From Ch128b sp964527925 (lineage in GTDB: Bacteria; Bacteroidota; Ignavibacteria; Ch128b), in NCBI GenBank assembly GCA_964527925.1, contig CAZGQO010000013.1:4780-68779 (forward strand): a DNA stretch of 64,000 bases, in the 5' to 3' direction. The notes below the pieces were generated by a model. That model did no database searches and was not told the origin of the DNA. It saw nothing but the letters and a program-made list of their open reading frames with translations. Both the position numbers and the translations under genes were made by a program. Below are positions 1 to 9,241 of the stretch, piece by piece; positions within the stretch are counted from its first letter, which is position 1; the number at the start of each line of letters is the position of its first letter.

Positions 1-432
1 TTAATTAAGGATGCAATTGCTGATAATTTCTTGCAGCAGATCTTAACAAGACCCGCAGAGTATGATGTAATTGCAACAATGAATCTAAATGGTGATTACA
101 TCAGCGATGCTCTCGCAGCTCAAGTTGGTGGAATTGGTATTGCACCTGGTGCAAATATAAATTTTGAATCCGGTCACGCAATTTTTGAAGCAACCCATGG
201 AACTGCACCAAAATATGCAGGACAAGATAAAGTGAATCCCTCTTCTGTTATTCTTTCAGGTGAAATGATGTTAAGATACATGGGCTGGACGGAAGCAGCT
301 GATTTGATTATCAAAGGAATTAGCGGTGCAATCGCAAGCAAAAGAGTAACTTATGACTTTGCTCGATTAATGGAAGGTGCAACTGAAATTAAATGTTCTG
401 AGTTCGGAAAGAATATTGTTGAACATATGTAA
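1..432 (+). CDS. icd: NADP-dependent isocitrate dehydrogenase, C-terminal part (5' end outside window)
   Basis: The frame is open from base 1 to the TAA at 430-432, so this is the last 143 codons of a gene that starts before the window. The product oxidatively decarboxylates isocitrate to 2-oxoglutarate in the citric acid cycle, in the cytoplasm. The stretch closely follows the end of E. coli-type Icd as I recall it: RPAEYDV, MNLNGDYISDALAAQVGG, GIAPGAN, FEATHGTAPKYAGQDKVNP, MLRYMGWTEAADLI and a CSEFGKNI tail. It is thus the bacterial homodimeric NADP type rather than the monomeric or NAD type. A strong hairpin terminator follows 18 bases after the stop. Confidence 0.95.
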   Translation, partial: LIKDAIADNFLQQILTRPAEYDVIATMNLNGDYISDALAAQVGGIGIAPGANINFESGHAIFEATHGTAPKYAGQDKVNPSSVILSGEMMLRYMGWTEAADLIIKGISGAIASKRVTYDFARLMEGATEIKCSEFGKNIVEHM

Positions 433-450
433 AAAATTGTAATTAAATTA

Positions 451-487
451 AAAGCACAGGTTTATTATGCCTGTGCTTTTTTATTTT
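451..487. terminator. Bidirectional intrinsic terminator between icd and the pullulanase gene
   Basis: A perfect 10-bp stem (AAAGCACAGG, 451-460, with CCTGTGCTTT, 470-479) encloses a 9-base loop and is followed by a T-rich run on the plus strand. The minus strand also leaves the stem into T-rich sequence. It lies between the convergent stops of icd and the pullulanase gene and can serve both. Confidence 0.85.
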
Positions 488-494
488 AAAATTT

Positions 495-2831
495 CTATCT
501 CTGAATCAAAATTATTCCTTCTGTTGGGGGCAGGTATAAAAAGTCTTTATAAAATAATTTTACATCATTCTCATCATAGACTTTATTACCATCAGCAACC
601 ACAATCCATTCACCTTCAGGAAGTTTAATTTTACTGGTATAAGTTGGATGACCATTTACCACAACAATCACATCTTTCAATCTCTCGCGAATAACTTCAT
701 CATATGTTTGTGAGATATAGCCAACGCAAAATTGATTCAAAGAATCAGTAATAAAAGTTAATTCTTCAAGTTTTGAGTTTCTTAATTGAGGAAGTTTCTT
801 TCTCCAGTAAATTAATCCTCGATAGTAATCGAGCAATTCTTTGTTCCACTCTGCATGTTCATAATTTATGTAATTTGTTTTGTTGTCTTTATTATAACTG
901 TTTTCATCAAGAGTGCCGATATGAATGTCCTCAGGATTTTCAGGAGAAATTATTTTTGATCGTGCAAACTCCTGACCTTCATGAATCATAATTGGTCCTT
1001 GTAATGAAAAAAGAGTCAATGCTGCAAGTTTATGAATTTTTAATTCAATTGGAGTTAGTGAAACTAATTTCTTCTCATCAGTAACAACATCATTTTTTTC
1101 TATTTTACCAATAGCCAGACGAATAAAATCGCCAAGAGTGTAGTTATCATGTGATTCAAGATAATTTATTGAATGTTCATGAGATTGAAATAAACCGCCG
1201 AGTATTTCCAGTGTACCGGCAAAAAATCTTTTCATCGCATCCTGATTTACACCATAATCCCAGTGACCAAAGATAAATCCTCGTCGATTGAAAGGATTCT
1301 CACCTTTAATTCCATTTCTTGCTTGATCATTCCAGGCGGCCCAACCCATTTTTGAAAATCCAGAAGGATTGTATCCGCCACCCCATGGTTCAGCAATAAT
1401 GATTACATCAGGATTTATTTTTCTTAATTCTTCGATAATCATTTGGCAGGTTGTTGAGTCAATTAAATTCGCAAGATCAAAACGGAATCCATCGACCTTA
1501 TATTCAGTCATCCAGTATTTAACAGATTCAAGAATTAATCTTCTCATCATTGGTCTTTCAGTTTTTAAATCATTACCACAACCACTGAAGGAAAGAAAAT
1601 TCTGATCAGGATCAAGTCTGAAGTAATATTTCTTATCAATGTATTTGAATGGATTGTAATCGTACTGAGAAGTGTGATTGTAAACAACATCAAGGATAAC
1701 GGCAATTCCTTCTTTATGAAATGCTTTGATCATTTCTTTCAATTCTCTTACCTGCCTTCCATCAACACCATTCCATTCACCAAACTTTCTTGTTCCATTT
1801 GTTGCATAATAACTTTCTGGTGCGAAGAAATATGTGGACATGTATCCCCAATGATTTCGTTCGTAGGGATTCCATGTATTGTAATAACCTCGATAATGTT
1901 TTTTGTATGGAATTTCCCAGTTGGCAAAATCATGGATTGGCAAAAGCTCAACGGCGTTTACACCAAGAGATTTTATGTATTCAAAACCACCACGAATATT
2001 TTTTTCAATCATTCCGAGATAAGAACCTGGTTTACTTGAACCAGATGACTCATTAGCAGTCACATCTCTCACATGCATTTCATAAATGATTAATTCATTC
2101 TTTGGAATTTTAACCCAGTCATTTCCTTCCCAATCAAACTCATCTTTGAAAATTAAAGTACGAGACTCGTGTTCGTAGGAATTTTTAGATGCAACTGCAG
2201 TTGAGTATGGATCAGCAACTAATACTTCGGAATCAAACATTTCGGTTTTATCTGAAGGACCAACAAGACGATAAGCATAATATTTTCCATACAATTCACC
2301 ATCAAGTTCAAGCGACCAGACTCCATCAGACTCTTTGTACATAAAATATTCTTTACCAGTGTAGTCATCATATTTATCAAACAAAACAAGTTTAACCCAT
2401 TTTGCTCTTGGTGCGAAGAGATTGAAATAGGTTTTACCATTTTTTACTTCCCAACCGAGTTTTTTATCAGAATAAAACTTATCTAAAACTCGAGTTGGTT
2501 CTAATTTCTTACGACCAAATTTTTTGATTTCTATGTAATGAATTTCAGATACATCAATCTCTGATGTTTTCAGAAATAAAATATCGTGATGCTGTTCGAA
2601 TGAAATGATTGAAGATATGCCAGTCAATTTGATATCTGACAATTGGATTTGAACATCATTTCTTGAAAGTTTTACTGCAATCGAATCAATATCAAGTATC
2701 TCTGCTGATAAGATTGATTGTTGTGCTTTTGCTTTTCCAGCCATAATTAGTAGTGCCAATATTATTATTAATGTTTTATTATTTATAAAATGATTAAATG
2801 AAGATTTGAATAAATTTAAGATGCGCTTCAT
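495..2831 (-). CDS. pulA: Secreted GH13 pullulanase-type debranching enzyme
   Basis: This 778-residue protein is predicted to hydrolyse alpha-1,6 branch links in pullulan, starch or glycogen. The GH13 motifs are in order: DVVYNHT (region I), GFRFDLANLI with the nucleophile Asp (II), IIAEPWGGG with the acid/base Glu (III) and YLESHDNYTL (IV). An N-terminal CBM48-like region (YFNLFAPRAKWVKLVLFD) precedes the barrel, as in type I pullulanases. I chose the ATG at 2831. It begins a signal peptide (MKRILNLFK, hydrophobic core, AKA before QQ) and has GGGAA upstream, whereas a TTG at 2873 would abut the dnaX stop. The signal peptide implies periplasmic or outer-surface action. It is the last gene of the lon-msrC-dnaX string. 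Specificity between pullulanase and related debranchers cannot be fixed from sequence alone. Confidence 0.85.
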   Translation of the reverse strand: MKRILNLFKSSFNHFINNKTLIIILALLIMAGKAKAQQSILSAEILDIDSIAVKLSRNDVQIQLSDIKLTGISSIISFEQHHDILFLKTSEIDVSEIHYIEIKKFGRKKLEPTRVLDKFYSDKKLGWEVKNGKTYFNLFAPRAKWVKLVLFDKYDDYTGKEYFMYKESDGVWSLELDGELYGKYYAYRLVGPSDKTEMFDSEVLVADPYSTAVASKNSYEHESRTLIFKDEFDWEGNDWVKIPKNELIIYEMHVRDVTANESSGSSKPGSYLGMIEKNIRGGFEYIKSLGVNAVELLPIHDFANWEIPYKKHYRGYYNTWNPYERNHWGYMSTYFFAPESYYATNGTRKFGEWNGVDGRQVRELKEMIKAFHKEGIAVILDVVYNHTSQYDYNPFKYIDKKYYFRLDPDQNFLSFSGCGNDLKTERPMMRRLILESVKYWMTEYKVDGFRFDLANLIDSTTCQMIIEELRKINPDVIIIAEPWGGGYNPSGFSKMGWAAWNDQARNGIKGENPFNRRGFIFGHWDYGVNQDAMKRFFAGTLEILGGLFQSHEHSINYLESHDNYTLGDFIRLAIGKIEKNDVVTDEKKLVSLTPIELKIHKLAALTLFSLQGPIMIHEGQEFARSKIISPENPEDIHIGTLDENSYNKDNKTNYINYEHAEWNKELLDYYRGLIYWRKKLPQLRNSKLEELTFITDSLNQFCVGYISQTYDEVIRERLKDVIVVVNGHPTYTSKIKLPEGEWIVVADGNKVYDENDVKLFYKDFLYLPPTEGIILIQR

Positions 2832-2873
2832 AATGAATTCCCGTTTAAGAATTTTTTGATTAAAATCAACCAA

Positions 2874-4613
2874 CTAATCGAGAGGGGTTGCTTTGAACTT
2901 ATCAATTATCTCCTGCCTGATCTTTTTATCTTCTTCAGAAAGATTTTCAATATCATCCAACTGATCTTTATCCTTTTCTTTTTGATTGATTGTCTTTTTT
3001 GCCTTGGGTGTGTAAATGATTTTATCTCCTGGCGGTTCATTGCTCACAAAAAATTTAAGACCTGTCCCCCAGAAGTTTTTAGATAGATTAAATAATCCAG
3101 GCCTATTTGCATCTATTGTTGAAGAATTTTCTTTGAGTTGATCAGAGTGAACAAAGACGATATTCTCTTCCACTCGAACTATTTTTGAATTGAGCAAAAT
3201 TGTTCCCAATTTCTGATTGTTCTTCTGAACATATTCAATAAACTCATCCCAGCGAGAAATAATTTTTTGCACCGAAGACGGAAGTTCGTAAGATATTTTT
3301 GCTTGCGGTTCAGAAACTTTATTATCTGTTTGTTTCTCTTTTTTGTTTGGTTCATAGAGATTTAAACCAGGCAATGATTCATCAACTGATTTTACACTGC
3401 TGACTGAAGGAAAAGGATTTGCCTGTTTAAGTTCAGGGATTGTTGTTTCGGTTTTATTTAATTGACTCAAATCTGAAGATTTTAATTTCCGAATTTCCTG
3501 TATTAACTCATCGATTGCAGCAGATTTTGGCAGTTCTATTAATTGAGCAAGTGCAATTTCAAGTTTTAATTTTTGGTTTGTTGTCTGCCTGATTTCATAG
3601 TGTGTTTTTGAAAGGAAAGAAAGTATTCTCAAGACATCTCGGGATGAAAAATCTTTTGAAGCATTTAAGTACTTCTCTTTTGTAATTTCAGATTCATCAA
3701 TCAAATCAGCATTATTTGTAACAATAACAGTCAAAATATTTCTAAAATGTTCAATTAAATCATTAATAAATGTTGCTAAATCCCAACCGCGATAATAAAC
3801 TTCATCAACAATTTTGAAAGCTTCTTCAATCTGCCGATTTTTAATCGCATCAGTAACTCTAAAATACAAATCAACATCTATCACATTTAAGATATCAGCT
3901 ACTTCACTCAGAACTACTTTTCCATTAGAGTAAACAACAATCTGGTCAAATAAACTTTGAGCATCTCGCATTGCACCATCAGCACGACGAGCAATGTAAT
4001 GAATAGCTGCTTCATCGTATTCTATTTTTTCAGCCTGTGCAATTTTGATCAGATGATTTTTGATTTCTTCAGTTGTTAATCTTCTAAACTCATAGCGTTG
4101 ACATCGTGAAAGAATTGTTGCAGGGACTTTGTGAATATCAGTCGTTGCAAAAATAAAGATTACATTTGACGGCGGCTCTTCGAGAACTTTAAGAAGTGCA
4201 TTGAACGATTCAGTTGTCAACATGTGAACTTCATCGATGATATAGACTTTGTACTTAACCGTCGATGGAGCATATTGCACTGATTCTCGAAGAGTTCTTA
4301 TTTCATCGATTCTTCTGTTTGAGGCACCATCAATTTCTATCACATCGACGTTTGTTCCATTTGTAATCGATGTGCATACTTCACATTCATTACAGGGATT
4401 GTAATCTTTTTGATTTGGACAATTCAATGATTTTGCAAGAATTCGAGCGGTTGATGTTTTTCCAATTCCTCTTGGACCACTGAAAATAAATGCGTGAGCA
4501 ATCTTTCCGCTCTTAATTGAATTCTTTAAAGTCTGAGTGATATGTTCCTGTCCAACTACATCCTCAAATCTTTGAGGTCGCCATTTTCTTGCTGTAACTA
4601 AAAATTTTGTCAT
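2874..4613 (-). CDS. dnaX: DNA polymerase III subunits gamma and tau
   Basis: This 579-residue clamp-loader ATPase loads the beta clamp on DNA in the replisome. The sequence shows the Walker A GPRGIGKT (residues 46-53), four zinc-ligand cysteines (65, 74, 77, 80), the DEVH Walker B box (127-130) and a TILSRCQRYEF sensor/arginine-finger region. A low-complexity linker and a C-terminal domain near residues 450-520 follow, as in tau. The ATG at 4613 overlaps the TGA of the upstream msrC gene as ATGA, so translation is probably coupled. The usual neighbours ybaB and recR are absent. I saw no clear slippery site for making a shorter gamma form. Confidence 0.95.
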   Translation of the reverse strand: MTKFLVTARKWRPQRFEDVVGQEHITQTLKNSIKSGKIAHAFIFSGPRGIGKTSTARILAKSLNCPNQKDYNPCNECEVCTSITNGTNVDVIEIDGASNRRIDEIRTLRESVQYAPSTVKYKVYIIDEVHMLTTESFNALLKVLEEPPSNVIFIFATTDIHKVPATILSRCQRYEFRRLTTEEIKNHLIKIAQAEKIEYDEAAIHYIARRADGAMRDAQSLFDQIVVYSNGKVVLSEVADILNVIDVDLYFRVTDAIKNRQIEEAFKIVDEVYYRGWDLATFINDLIEHFRNILTVIVTNNADLIDESEITKEKYLNASKDFSSRDVLRILSFLSKTHYEIRQTTNQKLKLEIALAQLIELPKSAAIDELIQEIRKLKSSDLSQLNKTETTIPELKQANPFPSVSSVKSVDESLPGLNLYEPNKKEKQTDNKVSEPQAKISYELPSSVQKIISRWDEFIEYVQKNNQKLGTILLNSKIVRVEENIVFVHSDQLKENSSTIDANRPGLFNLSKNFWGTGLKFFVSNEPPGDKIIYTPKAKKTINQKEKDKDQLDDIENLSEEDKKIRQEIIDKFKATPLD

Positions 4614-5113
4614 GATAGTTTATAGTTTAGTTCTTGAAGTTTTTTGCAGAGTAATTCACAAAGTTTCTCAAGATACTCTTTATCATTTTGATCAAAATTT
4701 GAATAGTTATAACTGTCAATATCAAGTACACCAATTAACTGATTTTCTATGAACAAAGGAACAACAATTTCCGAACGGGAATTTTCATCACAGGCAATGT
4801 GTCCCGGAAATTTATCTACATCATCAACAATAAAAGTCTCCTGTTTCATTGCTGATGTACCGCAAACACCCTTCCCAATCTCAATAAATGAACACGCAAC
4901 TTTTCCCTGGAATGGACCGAGAATTAATCTTCCATCTTTTATCAAATAAAATCCAACCCAGGAAAAACTATCGAATGATTGTTTCAGTAAAGCTGTAAAA
5001 TTCGAAAGCAATGAAATCCATTCTTCTTCAGAATCAACAAGTGATTGAGCAATTGAAATTAAACTCTGGTATAATTCACTTTTGTTTTTGACTTCGAGAT
5101 TTACTTTTAACAT
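4610..5113 (-). CDS. msrC: Free methionine-R-sulfoxide reductase (GAF domain)
   Basis: This 167-residue GAF-fold enzyme reduces free methionine-(R)-sulfoxide with thioredoxin, a cytoplasmic repair of oxidised methionine. The family signatures are present: WVGFYL, LGPFQGK, GKGVCGTSA, FPGHIACD, SEIVVPL and LIGVLDID. Cysteines 74, 84 and 108 have the 10 and 24 residue spacing of the three redox cysteines I recall in E. coli fRMsr (84, 94, 118). I start it at the ATG at 5113, where MLKVNLEV matches the usual beginning. A TTG at 5140 in frame is possible. Its 5' end lies 38 bases inside lon and its stop overlaps dnaX as ATGA. Confidence 0.9.
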   Translation of the reverse strand: MLKVNLEVKNKSELYQSLISIAQSLVDSEEEWISLLSNFTALLKQSFDSFSWVGFYLIKDGRLILGPFQGKVACSFIEIGKGVCGTSAMKQETFIVDDVDKFPGHIACDENSRSEIVVPLFIENQLIGVLDIDSYNYSNFDQNDKEYLEKLCELLCKKLQELNYKLS

Positions 5114-7526
5114 TATTCTTTCGCTTGAGTTTTTTATCAACTTTCATTTCAAAATTATCGAACACATGTGGAATTGCCTCGATGATTTTTTCTACTGGAA
5201 TAATTTTCAATGGTTTTTTAACTGACTCCGGAATTTCAGAAAGATCTTTCAGATTATCTTTTGGAATTAACACTTTCTTTATTCCATACCTTTGAGCAGC
5301 CAAAAGTTTTTCTGTTAATCCGCCAATTGCAAGAACATTTCCTCTGAGAGTTATTTCACCAGTCATTGCAACATCAGATCTTGCAGGAATTTTTTTGATT
5401 GCTGAAATCATTGCCATTGTCATTGTAATTCCAGCCGATGGACCATCTTTTGGAATCGCACCTTCAGGGAGATGAATATGAATTTCTTTGCCTTTGTAAA
5501 AATGTGGATCAATTCCAAATAAATCAGCATTTGAACGAATATAACTTAACGCAGCCTGAGCAGATTCTTTCATCACATCACCAAGTTGACCGGTTAGAGT
5601 GAATTTTTCTGTTCCATCCATGATTGATACTTCAACATTCAGAATATCTCCACCGACACTCGTCCATGCAAGTCCAATTGCTGTACCAATTCGATTTTCC
5701 TTTGAAATTTTCTTTGTTCTGAATTTTGGTACACCAAGAAAGGATTCAAGATTATCTGATTCTATAATTTTACTAACTCCTTTTATCTCCCCATTATTTT
5801 TAGATTTTTCCAGAGCAATATCTTTTGCAACTTTTCGTAAGATTGAAGCAATTTCTCTTTCAAGATTTCGAACACCAGCTTCACGAGTATATTCTCTGAT
5901 GATTCTTAAAATTGCATCGTCTGTAATTTTGATATCGTATTTTTCAAGTCCGTGTTCTTTAATTTGTTTCGGTATGATATGTCGTTTTGCAATTTCAAGT
6001 TTTTCGTGCTCAAGGTAACCGGGGAGTTCTATAATTTCCATTCGATCTTGAAGCGGCAATGGAATATTATATCTGATATTCGCTGTTGTAATGAACAAAA
6101 CTTTTGATAAATCATAATCGACTTCCAGATAATGATCATTGAATGCATGATTTTGTTCAGGATCAAGAACTTCGAGCATAGCAGCTGATGGATCACCACG
6201 AAAATCCATACTCATTTTGTCAATTTCATCCAGAAGCATCACAGGATTTATAACACCTGCTTTTTTCATTGATTGAATGATTTTACCCGGCATACTTCCA
6301 ATGTAAGTTCTTCGATGCCCACGTATCTCAGCCTCATCACGAACACCACCAAGAGAAATTCGAACAAACTTTCTGCCAAGTGCCCGGGCTATAGATTTTG
6401 CAAGAGATGTTTTTCCAACTCCCGGAGGACCACAAAAACATAAAATTTGTCCTCGCATTTCTTTAACTAAATTCAAGACAGCAATATGTTCAAGAATTCT
6501 CTCTTTCGGTTTTTCGAGTCCATAATGATCTTCATCAAGAATTTTTCTAACATGATCAAGGTCAAGATTATCTTTTGTCTTTTTGCTCCATGGTAAATCA
6601 ATTAACCAATCAAGATAATTTCTAATGACAGTGCCTTCAGGAGACATTGGTGGAATTTTTTTCAGTTTGTTCAGCTCTTCAACCGCTTTTTCTTCCACCT
6701 CTTTAGGCATCTTTGCCTTTTTGATTTTCTCACGAAGTTTTTGAAACTCTGGTGATACTTCTTCGTCTTCACCAAGTTCATCCTGAAGAATTCTAATCTG
6801 TTCTTGAATTAAAAACTTTCTCTGAGTTTTCTGAATATTTTCCTGAACTTTTAAATCAATTTCTTTTTCAATTTTCAGAATATCTATTTCAGAGTTAAGA
6901 ATTTTGATGATTTTGTAGAGCTTATCTTTCAGAGTTAATTCTTTCAGGATTGATTGTTTGACATCAACATTTTTTTGAATGTTCGCAGCGACAAAGTATA
7001 ATTTTTTTGCTGGTTCAGTTAAATTTTCAAAAGCTGCTAAAATTTCACCAGGTAAGTTTCTGTTGAGTTTAATGTATTCACTAAATAATGAAGAAATATG
7101 TCTTACAAGAGCATCAAGTTCTGGGCTTTCTTCAATTTCATGAGTGATAACTTCAACTTCAGCTTCGAGAAAATCTGAATTATCAACAAAATTTTTTATG
7201 ACTCCATGAGCAAGTCCATCGACAATGATTTTCAAAAGTCCATTTGGTAATTTCAAAACTTGAATAATTCTTGCGATAGTTCCTTCCTGATATAAGTCAT
7301 CAGGTTTAGGTTCTTCAACTTTTGGATCTTTTTGAGCGACAAGAAACAAAAGTTTGTGAGATTCATTTGCAAAATTTGCAGCACGCATGGAAGTTTCTCT
7401 TCCAACCAGAACAGGATAAACCATGTATGGAAATATCACTACATCCCGGAGGGGCAAAACCGGCAAACGATTATTTATAGACATTAATTCCGTTTTTATA
7501 TCGACTTGCGTTTCTATGTTTTCCAA
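5076..7526 (-). CDS. lon: ATP-dependent protease La (LonA)
   Basis: This 816-residue cytoplasmic AAA+ serine protease degrades misfolded and regulatory proteins. It has an N-terminal LON substrate domain (LPVLPLRDVVIFPYM), a coiled-coil middle, Walker A GPPGVGKT (366-373) with Walker B MLLDEID, and a protease domain. In that domain Ser697 (DGPSAG) and Lys740 sit 43 residues apart, as in the E. coli Ser/Lys dyad. The start is a TTG. No ATG lies nearby in frame before the LON domain, and an AAAGGAG Shine-Dalgarno ends 7-8 bases upstream. A weak sigma70-like promoter (TAAATT at 7563-7558) lies just ahead. It heads the lon-msrC-dnaX-pulA string. The tail is lysine and arginine rich. Confidence 0.97.
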   Translation of the reverse strand: MENIETQVDIKTELMSINNRLPVLPLRDVVIFPYMVYPVLVGRETSMRAANFANESHKLLFLVAQKDPKVEEPKPDDLYQEGTIARIIQVLKLPNGLLKIIVDGLAHGVIKNFVDNSDFLEAEVEVITHEIEESPELDALVRHISSLFSEYIKLNRNLPGEILAAFENLTEPAKKLYFVAANIQKNVDVKQSILKELTLKDKLYKIIKILNSEIDILKIEKEIDLKVQENIQKTQRKFLIQEQIRILQDELGEDEEVSPEFQKLREKIKKAKMPKEVEEKAVEELNKLKKIPPMSPEGTVIRNYLDWLIDLPWSKKTKDNLDLDHVRKILDEDHYGLEKPKERILEHIAVLNLVKEMRGQILCFCGPPGVGKTSLAKSIARALGRKFVRISLGGVRDEAEIRGHRRTYIGSMPGKIIQSMKKAGVINPVMLLDEIDKMSMDFRGDPSAAMLEVLDPEQNHAFNDHYLEVDYDLSKVLFITTANIRYNIPLPLQDRMEIIELPGYLEHEKLEIAKRHIIPKQIKEHGLEKYDIKITDDAILRIIREYTREAGVRNLEREIASILRKVAKDIALEKSKNNGEIKGVSKIIESDNLESFLGVPKFRTKKISKENRIGTAIGLAWTSVGGDILNVEVSIMDGTEKFTLTGQLGDVMKESAQAALSYIRSNADLFGIDPHFYKGKEIHIHLPEGAIPKDGPSAGITMTMAMISAIKKIPARSDVAMTGEITLRGNVLAIGGLTEKLLAAQRYGIKKVLIPKDNLKDLSEIPESVKKPLKIIPVEKIIEAIPHVFDNFEMKVDKKLKRKNNVKSKSRSQKQK

Positions 7527-7683
7527 GTTGAACTCCTTTCTCCCTGTTTTATTAACAAATTTACGAAAAAAAGAATAGGGAATGAATGAAGTAAGTTCTT
7601 AACTGAAAAAACAGCTTTTAGAAATAAAACACACAGAATGGAATTGTTTAATCCTAATTTATGTTTACTAACAAAAAAGATAC

Positions 7684-8751
7684 ATGGAATTAGGAATTTT
7701 TTCTTTTGGAGATAGAACAATTGATGTTCATTCAGGCAAATTGATTAGTGAACAAGAAAGATATAGACGTCTGCTTGAAGAAATTAAACTTGCCGATGAA
7801 GTTGGTCTTGATGTCTTTGGAGTTGGTGAACATCATCGAGAAGATTATATAATCTCATCTCCAGCTGTTGTTCTTGCAGCTGCAGCCACTATTACAAAAC
7901 AAATAAGATTAACAAGTGCAGTAAATGTATTAAGTTCTGATGATCCAGTGAGAATATTTCAGCAATTTGCAACACTTGATCTTATATCCAATGGCAGATC
8001 AGAAATTATGGTTGGTAGAGGTTCTTTTATTGAATCATTTCCACTCTTCGGCTATAATCTTTCAGATTATGAGGAACTTTTCGAAGAAAAGTTATATCTT
8101 CTACTAAAAATAAGAGAATCAACAAAAGTTAATTGGAGAGGAAAACATAGACCGCCAATTAAAAATCTTGGTATCTATCCAAGACCAGTTCAAAATCCAT
8201 TACCAGTATGGATTGCAATTGGTGGAACGCCAGAATCAGCTGCTCGTGCTGGTCGACTTGGATTACCGATGGCAATTGCAATCATTGGTGGTATGCCAGC
8301 AAGGTTCAAGTATTTCGCTGATCTTTATCGAAATACCGCAAGTCAGTTCAATAATACATACAAAATCAAATTAAGTATTAACTCACATGGCTTCATTGCA
8401 GAAACACGAGAAGAAGCAATGGAACTCGCGTTCCCTGCGATTAAACTTCAAATGGATAAAATAGGAAGAGAAAGAGGCTGGCCGCCAATGACTGAAGAAC
8501 AATTTATATTTTCTTGTTCACTTGAAGGTGCAAACTTTGTAGGAAGTCCCGAAGACATTATCGAAAAAATTTTATATCAATATGAAATTTTCAAACACGA
8601 TAGATTCATGATTCAATTTACAATTGGGACTCTGCCGCATAAGAAAGTTCTAAAATCAATTGAATTACTCGGAACTAAAGTTGCACCAGAAATTCGTAAA
8701 AGAATTGGAAAACGAGAAACCTCATTTACTGAACTCGAACAAAAGTTATAA
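7684..8751 (+). CDS. LLM-class flavin-dependent oxidoreductase
   Basis: This 355-residue protein has the bacterial-luciferase TIM-barrel fold and is a predicted FMN- or F420-dependent monooxygenase or oxidoreductase. The substrate is unknown. Visible family features are MELGIFSFGD at the start, GEHHREDYIISSPAVVLAAAA, TKQIRLTSAVNVLSSDDPVR, GRSEIMVGRGSF and PVWIAIGGTPESA. These resemble the subfamily around Agrobacterium Atu2307 (2I7G) as I recall it. The start is the first ATG, with only a poor ribosome binding site. Its 3' end overlaps the convergent thioesterase gene by 6 bases, with no terminator visible. Confidence 0.85.
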   Translation: MELGIFSFGDRTIDVHSGKLISEQERYRRLLEEIKLADEVGLDVFGVGEHHREDYIISSPAVVLAAAATITKQIRLTSAVNVLSSDDPVRIFQQFATLDLISNGRSEIMVGRGSFIESFPLFGYNLSDYEELFEEKLYLLLKIRESTKVNWRGKHRPPIKNLGIYPRPVQNPLPVWIAIGGTPESAARAGRLGLPMAIAIIGGMPARFKYFADLYRNTASQFNNTYKIKLSINSHGFIAETREEAMELAFPAIKLQMDKIGRERGWPPMTEEQFIFSCSLEGANFVGSPEDIIEKILYQYEIFKHDRFMIQFTIGTLPHKKVLKSIELLGTKVAPEIRKRIGKRETSFTELEQKL

Positions 8752-9228
8752 TTTCATTTCATCACGAATCATATCTTGAGGCATCTGGACAGCCACAACT
8801 CTTCCTTTTGCTGTTATTACACCATTTGCGATAACAACAATTTCGGTTATAACTTTTCGTCCTTTAACTTCGACAATTTTCCCACGCAGCTTTAACTCAA
8901 TTCCAAGTGGTGTTGGTTTGAGATAATCCACTTGAAGTGATGCTGTAACAAATCTAAAAGGAGGAAATGTTCCAGGTTCACGATTTTCATTTCGATATGC
9001 TGCAAGTGCGGCAGATCCAGTTCCATGGCAATCAATCAACGATGCAATCAATCCACCATAAACATAACCAGGAATTGCAATGTGATATGGTTTCGGCGTA
9101 AATCGAGCAACAGTCTCATCACCATCCCAATAACTTTTTAATTGATAACCATAATCGTTCAATCTTCCACAACCAAAGCAGTAACTTAATTCATCGGGAT
9201 AAAAATCCTGAACACCTTTTGTTTCCAT
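8746..9228 (-). CDS. PaaI/YbaW-like hotdog-fold thioesterase
   Basis: This 160-residue hotdog protein is a predicted acyl-CoA thioesterase of the PaaI group. It shows the CFGCGRLNDYG motif that opens many members, then GGLIASLIDCHGTGSA (the active-site helix region) and VDYLKPTPLG. The substrate is not predictable. The ATG has a strong GAAGGAG Shine-Dalgarno six bases upstream. It lies 13 bases downstream of the membrane transporter gene and is probably cotranscribed with it, though the functional link is unclear. Confidence 0.82.
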   Translation of the reverse strand: METKGVQDFYPDELSYCFGCGRLNDYGYQLKSYWDGDETVARFTPKPYHIAIPGYVYGGLIASLIDCHGTGSAALAAYRNENREPGTFPPFRFVTASLQVDYLKPTPLGIELKLRGKIVEVKGRKVITEIVVIANGVITAKGRVVAVQMPQDMIRDEMKL

Positions 9229-9241
9229 TTTTTCTCCTTCC

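Noticed and set aside
1674..2056. Plus-strand open frames inside the pullulanase gene
   Set aside because: They are shadows of the GH13 catalytic region, whose minus-strand frame is conserved throughout.
7514..7720. Small open frame on the minus strand between lon and the LLM gene
   Set aside because: It overlaps the lon start and its Shine-Dalgarno, has no recognisable domain, and probably arises by chance in AT-rich DNA.
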